Positions 24,790 to 35,640 of a stretch of 64,000 bases of DNA are shown one piece after another. Below the pieces are notes generated by a model. It was not told the origin of the DNA, did no database searches, and worked only from the letters and a program-made list of their open reading frames with translations. The first letter of the stretch is position 1. Every line of letters begins with the position of its first letter. This DNA is from Gnetum montanum. Its lineage: Eukaryota; Streptophyta; Gnetopsida; Gnetales; Gnetaceae. The position numbers were made by a program, and so were the translations under genes. The DNA lies in assembly GCA_015680685.1 (NCBI GenBank), contig MNCI01027496.1:503094-567093 (forward strand), given 5' to 3'.

Positions 24790-25229
24790 ATGAATCCAGA
24801 TTAGCCTTCGACGTCAGTGTCAAATGCACTTGATACCTTTACCATCCAACAAGAGGCCAAGAGTGACAACCCTAGGAATCTCATGATGGAAAGACTGAGG
24901 CAATCCCTTAGGCTACATGGCCAAGACCTAGAGTATGCCATGTTCAGTAACAAATAATACAACTTCATATGTGTAAAGATCTAAGTAGGGTTATCCATGG
25001 ATCGCCTTACCATGGAGGCAAAATGGAACTTTGAACTAATCCACTAGAATAGATGAGAGTATATCCCTTCTTTATTTGACATCATCCTGCTCATAGAGTC
25101 CCACCATCAGTTATTATCCCAACTCATCCAAGTAGGTGAGCACAATGTGGGAATTGACTATGAGGAAGCCCTATAGGAGGAAGAAGAAAAGTTTGAAGCT
25201 CACTCTGAACATGAGAGCCCCTTCCACAC
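24790..25229 (+). pseudogene. gag N-terminal part of the Tat-like element
   Basis: A frame from ATG 24790 reads MNP, a stop, then STSVSNALDTFTIQQEAK, MMERLRQSLRLHGQDLEYAM and IESHHQLLSQLIQVGEHNVG, ending at AHSEHESPFH where the Athila derivative is inserted. In-frame TAG codons occur at several Trp- or Gln-like positions. It continues beyond the insertion at 33356. Confidence 0.6.
25225..25229. repeat. left target-site duplication (CACAC) of the nested Athila derivative
   Basis: CACAC before the LTR start at 25230 pairs with CATAC at 33356-33360 (4 of 5). Confidence 0.65.
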
Positions 25230-26013
25230 TAATGGGACGTGATATCGCATAGGCCGCGATATCGAGTCCTTTCTTGCGATATCGCGTATGCGATATCGTA
25301 GCCCACCGCTAGTTCTATAAATAAGAGGCGGCTCTCCCTTGTTTCTCCATCTGATTTAGACCTTAGCCAAACTCTTGCCATTTTTCATTCTAGAGTTTGA
25401 ATAATTTGCATGTATCCGCAGTAGGAGTCCCAAAGTGAACGGATATTTATTTGAAAAATTATGTATGACAATAAAGACAAACTTTTGGATAAACCTTGTA
25501 GTATATGGACTAAGCTAAATAGGACTTAATTAATGTTAAATGTTTAAATGCTTTATTAGTTAATTAAATCTCTCTTAACCCTTAACTCCTAGTTAAGTGC
25601 ATTCAGTATGACCACTTCGAGCATGTGCGTTACGCTTGGTAATCCTAGTAACAAATAGCGTTTGGTAATCCCAGCAGCATTGCATCGGTTCAGGGTGTGA
25701 AATGGCAAGTGGGAATGGATACTAATGCTAGGGTAATTAAAGGCTTAGTTAGTTAAAGTTAGTTACTTAGTCTCTTCACCCTTTCCTCTCTTAGCATAGG
25801 TGATAAAAACATAAAAGATATAAAAATCATGTACCTCAAGTTCACTTAACCATACAATCGTGACAAATACAAGTGAGCTTGAGAATACAACGACTGATTA
25901 ACCTTAGGTGTTCCATAAGGCGTGTAGGTACTTAGTCTACAAAGTTCAACTAGATCGTGCGTGTAACGCTCGTATTCATATGGTTGAGTGTAGGGGTACC
26001 TCGCCACTCATCA
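25230..26013 (+). repeat. first LTR of the nested Athila derivative
   Basis: 784 bp; starts TAATGGGACG (TGATGGGACG in the other two copies) and ends CACTCATCA. It holds several GATATCG-centred palindromic strings at 25241-25300 and a TATA box CTATAAATAA at 25315-25324. Confidence 0.9.
25241..25300. repeat. cluster of GATATC palindromes in LTR U3
   Basis: Four GATATCG strings in 60 bases (tgatatcgcat, gcgatatcgag, gcgatatcgcg, gcgatatcgta). The second LTR has two and the third has a different, partly degenerated set, so copy number varies among LTRs of one insertion. This could be a protein-binding array in the promoter; that is inference. Confidence 0.75.
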
Positions 26014-26014
26014 T

Positions 26015-26032
26015 TGGCACTGTTGCCGGGGA
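26015..26032 (+). other. primer-binding site, tRNA-Asp type
   Basis: TGGCACTGTTGCCGGGGA begins two bases after the LTR end. It differs at two positions from the complement of the plant tRNA-Asp(GUC) 3' end (TGGCGCCGTTGCCGGGGA), the primer expected for Athila-type elements. It is the best-preserved primer site in the window. Confidence 0.8.
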
Positions 26033-26158
26033 CTAAGTTGTTTGTGCACTAAGTAGAACATAGGAAATCATCCACATTGTTGGGAAGCTTGAACAAACCC
26101 TTAGGGTTAATCAAAAGAAAATTTAAACAACAGTCAATAGCACATCGACAAGATAACA

Positions 26159-27850
26159 ATGTCTTCTTCTTCTCATAAAAGCACTTCACCACCTATGGAT
26201 CACACAAGAGACAGTCGACGACACAACATACATAACCAAGAACCGCCAGTTCCTCAAGAGTATCGGGTAGTGTATACTCATCACGATGAGTAGATACCTA
26301 ATTTTACCTTTATCCTCCATTAGGATGAACAACTGCATTGGCAAGACTTGTAAGGTAACATAGTGTTACCCCCAGATTGTGCAGTCCCTAACATGCTCCT
26401 TCGTGCTCTTGTACAAATAGACATGACGCAACTATACGCTGAATACGTTGCATGTGATTACGACACAAGGGATTACCATACCACAGTGGTGCAACGTCAA
26501 CAAGACGCATGGCAGGAGAGTTATCACACATCATTGAAGGGCAAGGGACCCCATAATGCTTCGTCCGTCATAAGAGAAATTAAGGGTGGTGAACCTATTT
26601 TAATAGGTTCTCCACAAAATGATGTTCCCCCTCCTAACGACAGTGAGGAGGTGGTGTATCAGAACCTTCGCTCCATGATACAAAACCCTGGTTCTGATTC
26701 CCATGAACACCAAGTGTTCAATGAGGGAACACAAAAAAAAGATAAGGACGGGCAGTCTGATCGTCATCACGATCGGGGCTGTAGCCACCAAAGAGAAGGT
26801 CAGAAACATCATCATGGCGATGGTTCCCCTTCTTCTTCACCTTCATCACATCATTCACCCTCTCCTTCCACATCAGGACACAGTCACAAAGAGCACAACT
26901 GTGAGGACAAGGGTAAGCATAGTGAGAAACCTCGACGAGAGAGTCGAGAGTGAGGACGAGGGCATTCAAGAGAATCTAGGCATGGAAGAAGGGAAAGTAG
27001 GGAACCACGTAGGCATCATAGATGCCATGAGAGAAATGACAACAAAGAACTTGTACTAGCAACTCAGAGTATGTTAGACATTACAGAGGCTGTGAGGATA
27101 CCTACAAGGCACCAGAAAGATAGCCGAATCAAGAGACTAGACATGAATAATATTCCCTGATTTGAGGGGGGATACAACGTTGATTCGCAAAACCACTTAC
27201 AGTCATTTCATGATGCCTGTGCCTTGTAGAATATCAAAAATGAGTGGAAAAAGTTAAAGTTATTCCCAAGGACACTCATAAAAGAAGAAGAAAGTTGATA
27301 CCGGTCCTTAGAACCAGAATCTATTAGACGACGGAGTACAATGCTAGAACTATTCAACGATAAATATCAAACGTACTCCAGAGTGTCCAATTTGCAGAAA
27401 TAGATCCAAGGATGGAAGCAGGGTAATCACAAACCCTTGGATGTTGCCATGGGCTGATACTATGCACTGCTACATCATTGCCCAGGGCATGGTTACACAC
27501 AACAGGATCAACTTCGCCACCTCGTAGATGGGCTGAGACATGAAACTAGGAGAACCCTTGGAACATATGCCCAGGGGAGATTATCTAAGCTTAGGTCCCA
27601 TGAATTTCATAGATTGTTGGAGCAAGTAGCTAAGGAAGAAGGAGAGCTACATAAGAGAGAAAGTGTGGAAGAATATAACCGTGATCCTTCCCTCAGAAAG
27701 AGGGGAATAAGATTCTGTGAGGAGGAGGATGAGTCACCACTCAAAGAGTTGGTGAATAGGAAAACCTTGCCGCTTCAGAAATTAACAANGATGATGACGG
27801 TGGATGTGAGATATGCCAATATGACCATCCTAAGGGATGTTGCTCGATAA
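26159..27850 (+). pseudogene. gag of the nested Athila derivative
   Basis: A frame from ATG 26159 (MSSSSHKSTSPPMDH) passes several stops into VLPPDCAVPNMLLRALVQI and a Ser/His-rich linker (26740-26950). The Retrotrans_gag core follows: HLQSFHDACAL, NEWKKLKLFPRTLI, LDVAMG, YYALLHHCPGHGYTQQDQL, LGTYAQGRLSKLRSHEF (27180-27630). The knuckle-like region near 27800-27850 (CEICQYDHPKGCC) follows an N at 27789. In-frame TAG occurs after ACAL, where the minus-strand sibling has CAA (Gln), and after NLQK. Capsid role by family; inactive here. Confidence 0.8.
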
Positions 27851-27999
27851 TCTCACATCTGCAAGAGTTTGGGGTGTATGCACTCAACCCAAGACTTAAC
27901 AAATGGCAAGCACCCTGTTGGTTACCTTATCCCCAAGGTAACCCAAGGTAGTTCCACCAACCATTAACATATTATCCAAGTGGAACTTAGCCACAACCT

Positions 28000-28345
28000 A
28001 TGGAGCAATACCAGCAGTGGCAATACCCACAATCATGGGGGATGCCACTGCCAAGGCAACAATACCCTTGCTGGCAACCTAATCCATATGGCTACTATGT
28101 GCAGCAGCCAATCTCTCCACATGACTCTGTTGGTCGTGTGACACCACCACGTTATTACCAAACTTGGGAGTACTATAGGACTCTTTCTCCTGGGAGAGAC
28201 ACACCACATGCATACCATCCTCTGAATCCATCTGCATCTCTTATGCCAATAGTTCGACTACCACCCACTCCAATGATGCAAGGGGAACTCCCCACTCAAC
28301 TGCAGCAACGTAAGGCTACAAGAGCTGTAAACCTTCAACCCACTA
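28000..28345 (+). pseudogene. proline/glutamine-rich gag-protease linker
   Basis: Open frame continuous with the protease domain, with repeats of the type QQWQYPQSWGMPLPRQQYP. Low complexity and tether-like. A matching Gln/Pro-rich remnant is present in the sibling at about 47490-47850. Confidence 0.55.
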
Positions 28346-28479
28346 CTGGTTCTAACAACCATACAAAGAGAAGACCCTTCTTTAGAACCAACAGTCCAAA
28401 CAAGCTCTCACAACCACAAGCAGTTGAGTCTATGACCACTCCTCCATCAAGAAAGGCTTCGGAGCTCCCTTCAAACCAA

Positions 28480-29085
28480 AAACAGAGCTCAACACATACA
28501 GTTATGTTAACACATACTGTTACTGACTGGATAAAGATGGGCCACCTTCCCAAGAAACTCTCTGATCCTGGAAGTCCCTTAATCTACCTCCATGTTGCTA
28601 GGAATGAACCACGTAAGGCTCTTCTTGACTTAGGTTCCAGAGTCAACTTAATATCGTAAGAAATGTATAAATCCTGGAACTTGCCTCCACTCAAGAAGAG
28701 CAATATTCAATTAGAGCTGGCTGACCAATCCATCACTGTCCCCTTGGAACTTGTGGAGGACACTGTTACCACTGTGTGTGGTTGGTCATACCTAGCTGAT
28801 TTCCTAGTGATAGAAGTCAACAATAATAAAGGGGACTTCTCGATTAGAATGGGAAGGGCATGCCTCAGTACCATAAACGCATGCCTAGGAATCTGTGATC
28901 TTTTCTTGGAAATATCTAAGGAAAATATTTATGGAAATATTGAGAAGAAGAAAGTTCCATGCATCACATACAGTGATATTGAGGGTGATGATGTACAGGA
29001 GTGCTCAGCATTTCCTGTATGTAACTGGTGTGCCCAGGAAACTCAAATACAAAGGTACCTGTATGTAGCAACCACACAATAGGAG
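28480..29085 (+). pseudogene. retropepsin-like protease of the nested Athila derivative
   Basis: VMLTHTVTDWIKMGHLPKKL, PGSPLIYLHVARNEPRKA and the active loop ALLDLGSRVNLIS are followed by a TAA where the sibling at 48200 has CAA. The second half, SWNLPPLKKSNIQLELADQ and GWSYLADFLVIEV, then stays open to 29082. The catalytic Asp is kept (DLG form, as in Athila-type proteases). The next residues after the domain lead straight into the RT-deletion junction. Confidence 0.75.
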
Positions 29086-29269
29086 AACACCTAGTGGTTG
29101 ATAGCTAATCAAGAGAGCAACCCACCAATATGCATGGAACTAACTGGGGGAACAACTTGCAACCACAATGAAAGCATAGATACATTGGAGTATGAGCGTC
29201 GCCAACTTCCAACCCTTAATCTAAAAACATCAATTGGGAGAAGTTGGAAACTTCTAAAAAATTCAAATA

Positions 29270-29300
29270 AGTGTCATTATTTTGGATCTCTCCCTTTCAA
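29270..29300. other. deletion junction removing RT, RNase H and integrase
   Basis: Left of the junction the sequence follows the sibling's pre-RT segment (about 48780-48830: GELEILDNFK there, GRSWKLLKNSN here). Right of it, it follows the sibling's post-integrase segment (about 51685 onward). About 2.85 kb of pol is therefore absent. No nested sequence marks the junction. Confidence 0.7.
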
Positions 29301-29320
29301 TTTAGTCATGGGGAAGATGG
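29301..29320 (+). other. internal polypurine-tract-like sequence
   Basis: TTTAGTCATGGGGAAGATGG, homologous in position and sequence to 17211-17235 (minus) and 51701-51720. Confidence 0.7.
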
Positions 29321-30670
29321 CCACCTATGCTGATCATTTGAGGCCCTCAGTTCTTTTAAGTTTTTGTTTTACACATTTTTGCTTTGCACATTTTGTTTTA
29401 CAAATTTCTTTAACTTTTCTTGTTTTTGTTTTACAACACCGTTTGTACTTTTTCTTTTATTTGTGTGTGTATGTGTGTGTCTTATCTATTTTGTTAAGTT
29501 TGTCACGCAATAAGTGCTCTTAATGATGGTATGAACTATTTTCTATTAGTTGCTAATGTTTGGTTTTTACCTTTAAGTGATGATGTTGATACTAAGGTAT
29601 GGTTCTTTTGATATAACAAGCAATGAGTCCACATCATCCGTGTATTCGTAATCTCTATGGTCTCTCTTGGCTTGGAACTATACAGTCCCTTTCTTCAAAA
29701 TAATAAGAACTATCAACAAATCGGTGACTGGGCATTTCTCAAACTAAGAAAGGACTCAAGGATTGAAAAGGGTATGGCTTCAAGGGAATTTGATGCATTT
29801 GTGTTGGCCATTCTCTTGGGTGCTTGGATGTTTTCTTCTTGAGTTTTCTTATCGTTTTGATGTTACCCAATTATCGGGAAGCTGAGTGAATAAAAATAAA
29901 AATAATAAGTCTTTGGATGGTATGGTTCTCACGAAAAACACAAAAAAACAAAGAAAAAAATAGTGAGGATTCAAAGCACATCCCTTAGATGAAGTAATCA
30001 TCTAGGCTACAAGCACTAGTTATGGAACTAAAAACATGTTTCCTCTAACTAAGACCCTTCCTCGCTTCCTACTTTTTCCTCCCTTGTTTCATTGGAATGG
30101 TGGTGGCTCTTTGAGGGATGGATTCTTATTACTTCAGGTGGATGGATTGGTTGAATGCATTAATGCGAAGTCATTGGATGTGGTTTGTTTAAGGCCAAAC
30201 TTGGAATGGGATCTACTAAGTCACATTAATCATTAAATACACAAGGGGCCGTACACCACCTTGTTCTTGAGATTCCATTCCATCCTCTTCTTTCCATCAT
30301 TCTTTCTCCATTGTTCACCTCATTGTCAGTTGTATCATTAGTGTATATTTTGATTGACGCATTGTTTTCTTTTTGGTCAATTCTTGTGGTTAAGAATTTA
30401 AATTTTGTTTCCAAATGACATTTCCAGAGCCTACAGACTCTTGAAATGTGGGAATGTCAGGGCATTAAGGGCATAAGCTTGCTTTGGGGAGGACCCACTG
30501 GCATTCCTCTTTGGTGCATCAGTTAATTTCTTTCCCTTAAATATTTTTGCAATCAACCTTATTTTGTTCATTTCCATCTTGACATCCATTTCATCGACGT
30601 TACAGTTGTCTCTTTTTCTCCATCTTTCTTATTCCTTTTATTTTTTCATTCTATTGCTACCGGAGGTTCG
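29321..30670. other. noncoding spacer of the nested Athila derivative
   Basis: Corresponds to about 51720-52940 of the full-length sibling (for example the shared theme of a segment around acatcatcc...tggcttggaa). ORF3, which follows in the sibling, is absent. No coding frame supported. Confidence 0.55.
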
Positions 30671-30671
30671 C

Positions 30672-30690
30672 TCTTAGTCATGGGGGTTCT
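30672..30690 (+). other. polypurine-tract copy not followed by an LTR
   Basis: CTTAGTCATGGGGGTTCTGACC. The tract is the same as at the two true LTR junctions (31227 and 32550), but here it runs directly into the 555-bp unit that elsewhere follows an LTR. Confidence 0.7.
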
Positions 30691-31240
30691 GACCTAATTT
30701 TTTCAATTTTATCCTAATCCCTACACCTTGGGTAGCCACCAATATTATATCTCCAGATCCACAATCAGCCATATCACAACCCAACCAATGGATCTTTCAC
30801 CGAAGCAAGGTATCAACTGCATTGTGATTCATTTACCCTTGCTAATATAAGACTATGTTGCGTGTGCAGATGACAATCATACAGAAACAGATTGGATATA
30901 TAGGGAACACTTGGAATGGATTGGTGCTACAGCAGTTATGCAAGGAACAAGATTGATGGTGTGCTTACGGATGAATAACAAAAGGCACAATCTTGGCGTT
31001 TGTAGTAGTAGACTTTTTCTCTCTTCTCTCTTCTCTCTCAGCTGCCAAATAAGGCTTGATGTCAAATGTATAAAGTGTTCACTCTTGTTGTTGTGAACAC
31101 CAGTTTTGTCATGTTCTGTAATGAAGATTCGTTCACATGTCATCCCATTCACCATTAGTTCCATTCAAGTCAATAATCCCATACCTTCCCAATATTTTGT
31201 AAGGAACTCGAGGAAGAGTTTTTATTTAGTCATGGGGGTA
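30686..31240 (+). repeat. 555-bp unit, first copy
   Basis: Starts ctgacctaattttttcaatt and ends at the polypurine tract before the second LTR. It aligns throughout with 32011-32566. A frame on the minus strand (31164-30877, 95 codons, MELMVNGMTCER...) is open in both copies. A possible intron 3' end (tgtgtgcag|atga, about 30870) hints at captured genic DNA, but no protein family is recognised. Confidence 0.8.
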
Positions 31241-32010
31241 TGATGGGACGTGATATCGCATAGGCCGCGATATCGCAGCCTACCACCAGTTCTATAAATA
31301 AGAGGCGGCTCTCCATTGTTTCTCCATCTAGATCTAGACCTTAGCCAAAATCTTGCCATTTTTCCATTCTAGAGTTAGAATAATTTCCATGTGCCCACAG
31401 TAGGAGTCCCAAAGTGAACGAATCTTTATTCGAGCAATTCTGTACCTAAGCACACAATTGTGTACGGCAATAAAGATGAACTTTTGGATACCTTGCAGTA
31501 TATGGACTAAGCTAAATAGGACTTAATTAATGTTAAATGTTTAAATGCTTTATTAGTCAATTAAATCTCTCTCAACCGTTAACTCCTAGTTAAGTGCATT
31601 CAGTAGGACTACTTCGAGCATGTGCGTTACGCATAGTAATCCTAGTAACGAATAGCGTTTGGTAATGCTAGCAGCGTTGCATCGGTTTAGGTTGTGAAAT
31701 GACAAGTAAAAAAGGATACTGATGCTAGGGTAATTAAATGCTTAGTTAGTTAAAGTTAGTTACTTAGTCTCTTCACCCTTTCCTCTCTTAGCATAGGTGA
31801 TAAAAACATAAAAGATATAGAAATCATGTACCTCAAGTTCACTTAACCATACAACTGTGACAAATACAAGTGAGCTTGGGAAGACAACGACTGATTAACC
31901 TTAGGTGTTCCATAAGGCGTGTAGGCACTTAGTTTGCGGAGTTTGATTGGATCACACATGTAACACTTGTATTCATATGGTTGAGTGTAGGGGTACCTCG
32001 CCACTCATCA
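31241..32010 (+). repeat. second (middle) LTR of the nested Athila derivative
   Basis: 770 bp, TGATGGGACG...CACTCATCA. It is preceded by the polypurine tract (TTTAGTCATGGGGGTA). Not followed by a primer-binding site: the next bases (tttcctgaccc) are the 555-bp unit. Confidence 0.9.
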
Positions 32011-32566
32011 TTTCCTGACCCAATTTTTTCAATTTTCTTCTAACCCCTACACCTTGGGTAGCCACCAATATTATATCTCCAGATCTGCAATCAGCCATAC
32101 CACAACCCAGCCAATGGACCTTTCATTGAAGCAAGGTATCAACTGCTTTGTGATTCATTTACCCTTGCTAATATAAGATTGTGTTGTGTGTGGAGATGGC
32201 AATCATACAACAACAGATTGGATCTGGAGGGAACACTTGAAATGGATTAGTGCTGAAGCAGTTATGCAAGGAACAAGATTGATGGTGTGCTTAAGGATGA
32301 ACAAAAAAAGACGTAATCCTGGCATTGGCAGCAGCAGACTTCTTCTCTGTTCTCTCTTCTCTCTCAGCTGCCAAATAAGGCCTGATGTCAAATGTATAAA
32401 GTATTCACTCTTGTTGTCGTGAACACCAGTTTTGTCATGTTCTGTAATGATGATCCATTCACATGTCATCCCATTCACCATTAGTTCCATTCAAGTCAAT
32501 AATGCCATACCTTCCCAATATTTTGTAAGGAACTCAAGGATGATTTTTTATTTAGTCATGGGGGTG
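32011..32566 (+). repeat. 555-bp unit, second copy
   Basis: Aligns with 30686-31240. The minus-strand 95-codon frame is again open (32490-32203, MELMVNGMTCEW...), same length, with about a fifth of its residues changed. Ends in the polypurine tract before the third LTR. Confidence 0.85.
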
Positions 32567-33355
32567 TGATGGGACGCGATATCGCATCCTTCCCTGTGAT
32601 ATCGTGTACGTGATATTGCAGCCCATCGCTAGTTCTATAAATAAGAGGCGGCTCTCCATTGTTTCTCCATCTAGATCTAGACCTTAGCCAAACTCTTGCC
32701 ATTTTTCCATTCCAGAGTTAGAATAATTTCCATGTGCCCACAGTAGGAGTCCCAAAGTGAACGGATCTTTATTCGAGCAATTCTGTACTTGAGCACATAA
32801 TTATGTACGACAATAAAGATGAACTTCTGGATAAACCTTGTAGTATATGGACTAAGCTAAATAGGACTTAATTAATGTTAAATTTTTAAATTCTTTATTA
32901 GTTAACTAAATCTCTCTCAACCCTTAACTCATAGTTAAGTGCATTCAATACGATTGCTTCGAGCACGTGCGTTACACATAGTAATCCCAGTAACAAATAG
33001 TGTTTGGTAATCCCAGTAGCATTGCATCGGTTCAAGGTGTGAAATAGCAAGTGGGAATGAATATTGATGCTAGGGTAATTAAAGGCTTAGTTAGTTAAAG
33101 TTAGTTACTAAGTCTCTTCACCCTTTCCTCTCTTAGCATAGGTGATAAAAACATAAAAGATATAAAAATCATGTACCTCAAGTTCACTTAACCATACAAT
33201 CGTGACAAATACAAGTGAGCTTAGGAAGACAACGACTGATTAACCTTAGGTGTTCCATAAGGCGTGTAGGCACTTAGTCTATGGAGTTCGACTGAATCAC
33301 GCGTGTAACGATCGTATTCGTATGGTTGAGTGTAGGGGTACCTCGCCACTCATCA
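32567..33355 (+). repeat. third LTR of the nested Athila derivative
   Basis: 789 bp, TGATGGGACG...CACTCATCA, followed by the target-duplication copy CATAC. Confidence 0.9.
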
Positions 33356-33360
33356 CATAC

Positions 33361-35640
33361 TATCTTCCAACAACGACTCCTCAGTTTGGCCTCTCCTTAG
33401 GTTAGTTCACCCATCTTCCCTGAGATGGTTATAACATCAGCATCACCTTCCCATTTCATCAGGCTTAGATTTATGCTTGTAGTGGTGACTCATCAAATGC
33501 AATACATGCAATATGATGCAATAGCTCCATTTAACTTGCCTTTCATGGCATCATCTCAACCTACCTAGCCATCTATGTTAGCAACAATAACATCAGCTTA
33601 GCCCTACATTCATGCAAGGCCTATCTCCAAGCCCCAAATGACTTAGGCACCTTGCATTTTGCCTATATCATAGGCACCCTCAACATCAATCCAACCCATG
33701 CATGTGTGGTTTGCCCTAGTCATCATGCCCATAGCACAACCAATGCACCAACTGCATTGTGTGGCTCCCCAACCAATAATCTGGCCCAAGGCTGTATAAC
33801 TAACACAGTAGATAAAATAGCTGATGAAATTGGTTGGCACATCTCAAAACTTGGATTAGGCATTCCAACTGATCCAAAGTTTGACAAAGGAGGTGAAATG
33901 ACTTAAAACTGCTTCCTTCGAAACCATCAAGGTGGTGAACTTCTACTAGGATGACCCTATAAGTCCTATAGTCCCACGCCTAACTTTGCCAATTGGGATC
34001 TCACTGTCCCAATTCACCATGTACAATGATGAAGGAGATCCCAAGGCACACGTAGTCATGTTCAAGTCTAAGTGCATGCTGCTACAGGCCTAGCCGCACA
34101 CCATCATGCATATATTTGTCATGTCATTGACTAGTAATGCACTAGACTAGTATTGAGCACTACCCATAGGTTCTATTTCCTCTTTGGAAGACCTCTTAAG
34201 GAAGTATCATGATGTGCTTCAAGTACGACTTGAAGCTAGAAGCAACCTTGAATAAGCTAATGTAGGTCAAGCAAGGCCACCTAGAGCTTATGCAAATGTT
34301 CATCCAATGCTAGAGCATCTCTTTAAATGAAATATAAGAGTTGATAGTTGAGGAACACCTCTTGGCTATCTTCAAAGATCCAGTTAACAACTTCATCAAG
34401 TTAAAATTGTACTACTTAGGCCCTCAATCCCTAAGCCAGGCCTTTGCCCAAATTAAGAGCATAGAAGTTTCAGCGCAAGCTAGTATGGATCCAACCTATG
34501 TGGCCTACAAAAACTAGCATGCGAGAAAGAAAAATGCAATAGTGGCAATGATAGCCACACACGCTAAAGCAACCAACTGAGGGTCGATGGCTAGGTAGCC
34601 CAAAGCCCCACTCATAAAGCCATCAACTTTGGCACTAAGGCCACCAACTTGCCTACATCTATAGTGGTCATGACACAAGTCGGCCAAAGGTCCAACTTTG
34701 AATGTAAGGGTTGCTTAAAGTATACCCCATTGCCACTAAAACCCTCAAAGTTACTAGATCAACTATCAAAAGCTAGATGCATTCAACATAAGCAAATGTT
34801 TGAGGATGCCTGCAAAAGGTATGATAGGTACTATGAGCTACTAAGGAATCTTGCCTCAACAACATCAAACAAGTGCTCAGTCCCACATCACTTCAAGCTC
34901 GACCAATTTTGTCATTACCACTAGTTGTCCAGTCATAGCATGAACTTTTGTTGAGCTTTGCAACATAATCTACAAATGATGATAGATAGGGGTGAACTAG
35001 TGCTTAACATGGAAAACCTAGCTAGGCTCCAAAACCAATCCATGAGGGTGTACAATGACCCTCTAAATGCAGATGGTGTTGGCTACATCATAAACACCAT
35101 CAACGTGGGTGACAAGTTAGAACTAGTGTAGTAGCCCTTTGTGGTCTGAGTGCCTTCCAGTAGTGCAATAGTTTCCTCAGCCTCCACAAGTTCGAGGTTC
35201 CACTTTGTTGTTAGAGTGCCACCTCGGGCACCCACAACACCCTTTGTGGTCAGGGTTCCACAACATGTCACAAAAATTACTCAACTACCATTTGTCATTA
35301 GGATGTTATAAAGTGTTGGCCCCTCACCTACCTAAAGCTTGGTAGTGGGCAACACATTAGTCCCTTCTTATCTAAGGGCCAACCCCATCAACAATATGGG
35401 TAGGCCCACTAGATGGCAACGCAAGAGACCCAACGAATTCCTCACAAACAAAATGGCTAAGCAACAATGAGTCCAAAGAGTGCTTGTCCCACTGAACCTT
35501 GTCCCTATATCTGTAGTCCCTATGGACAAAGCAACTAAAAAGGCCACAACTAGCAAACCACAACCAAGCACTGAGGCCCCCAAACAAGTAAGGCAAGCAA
35601 AGCTTAAGTCACCTCCATGAAAGATTCATCTCTTAGGACA
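33361..35640 (+). pseudogene. gag core of the Tat-like element (continuation)
   Basis: The gag frame resumes after the nested insertion. The diagnostic block is at about 33975-34215: LPIGISLSQFTMYNDEGDPK, HVVMFKSKCMLLQA, LTSNALD, ALPIGSISSLEDLLRKY. This matches the Tat-type Retrotrans_gag pattern (DPxxHxxxFxxxM...ALxWYxxLPPGSI). The Trp of that pattern is TAG here. Downstream pieces include CLKYTPLPLKPSKLLDQL (34649-34924). Frames shift repeatedly. Confidence 0.7.

Larger units (their letters stand above)
25230..33355 (+). mobile_element. Athila-derived gag-protease element with three LTRs
   Basis: LTRs at 25230-26013, 31241-32010 and 32567-33355 in the same orientation. The first interior (26014-31240) has a good tRNA-Asp primer site, gag and protease. 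A deletion near 29270-29300 joins the start of the RT region to the segment after integrase, removing all of RT, RNase H and integrase; ORF3 is also gone. The second interior (32011-32566) is only a 556-bp copy of the end of the first. The target duplication (CACAC/CATAC) brackets the whole three-LTR structure, so the tandem form arose before, during or after insertion without moving the outer ends. Confidence 0.85.
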
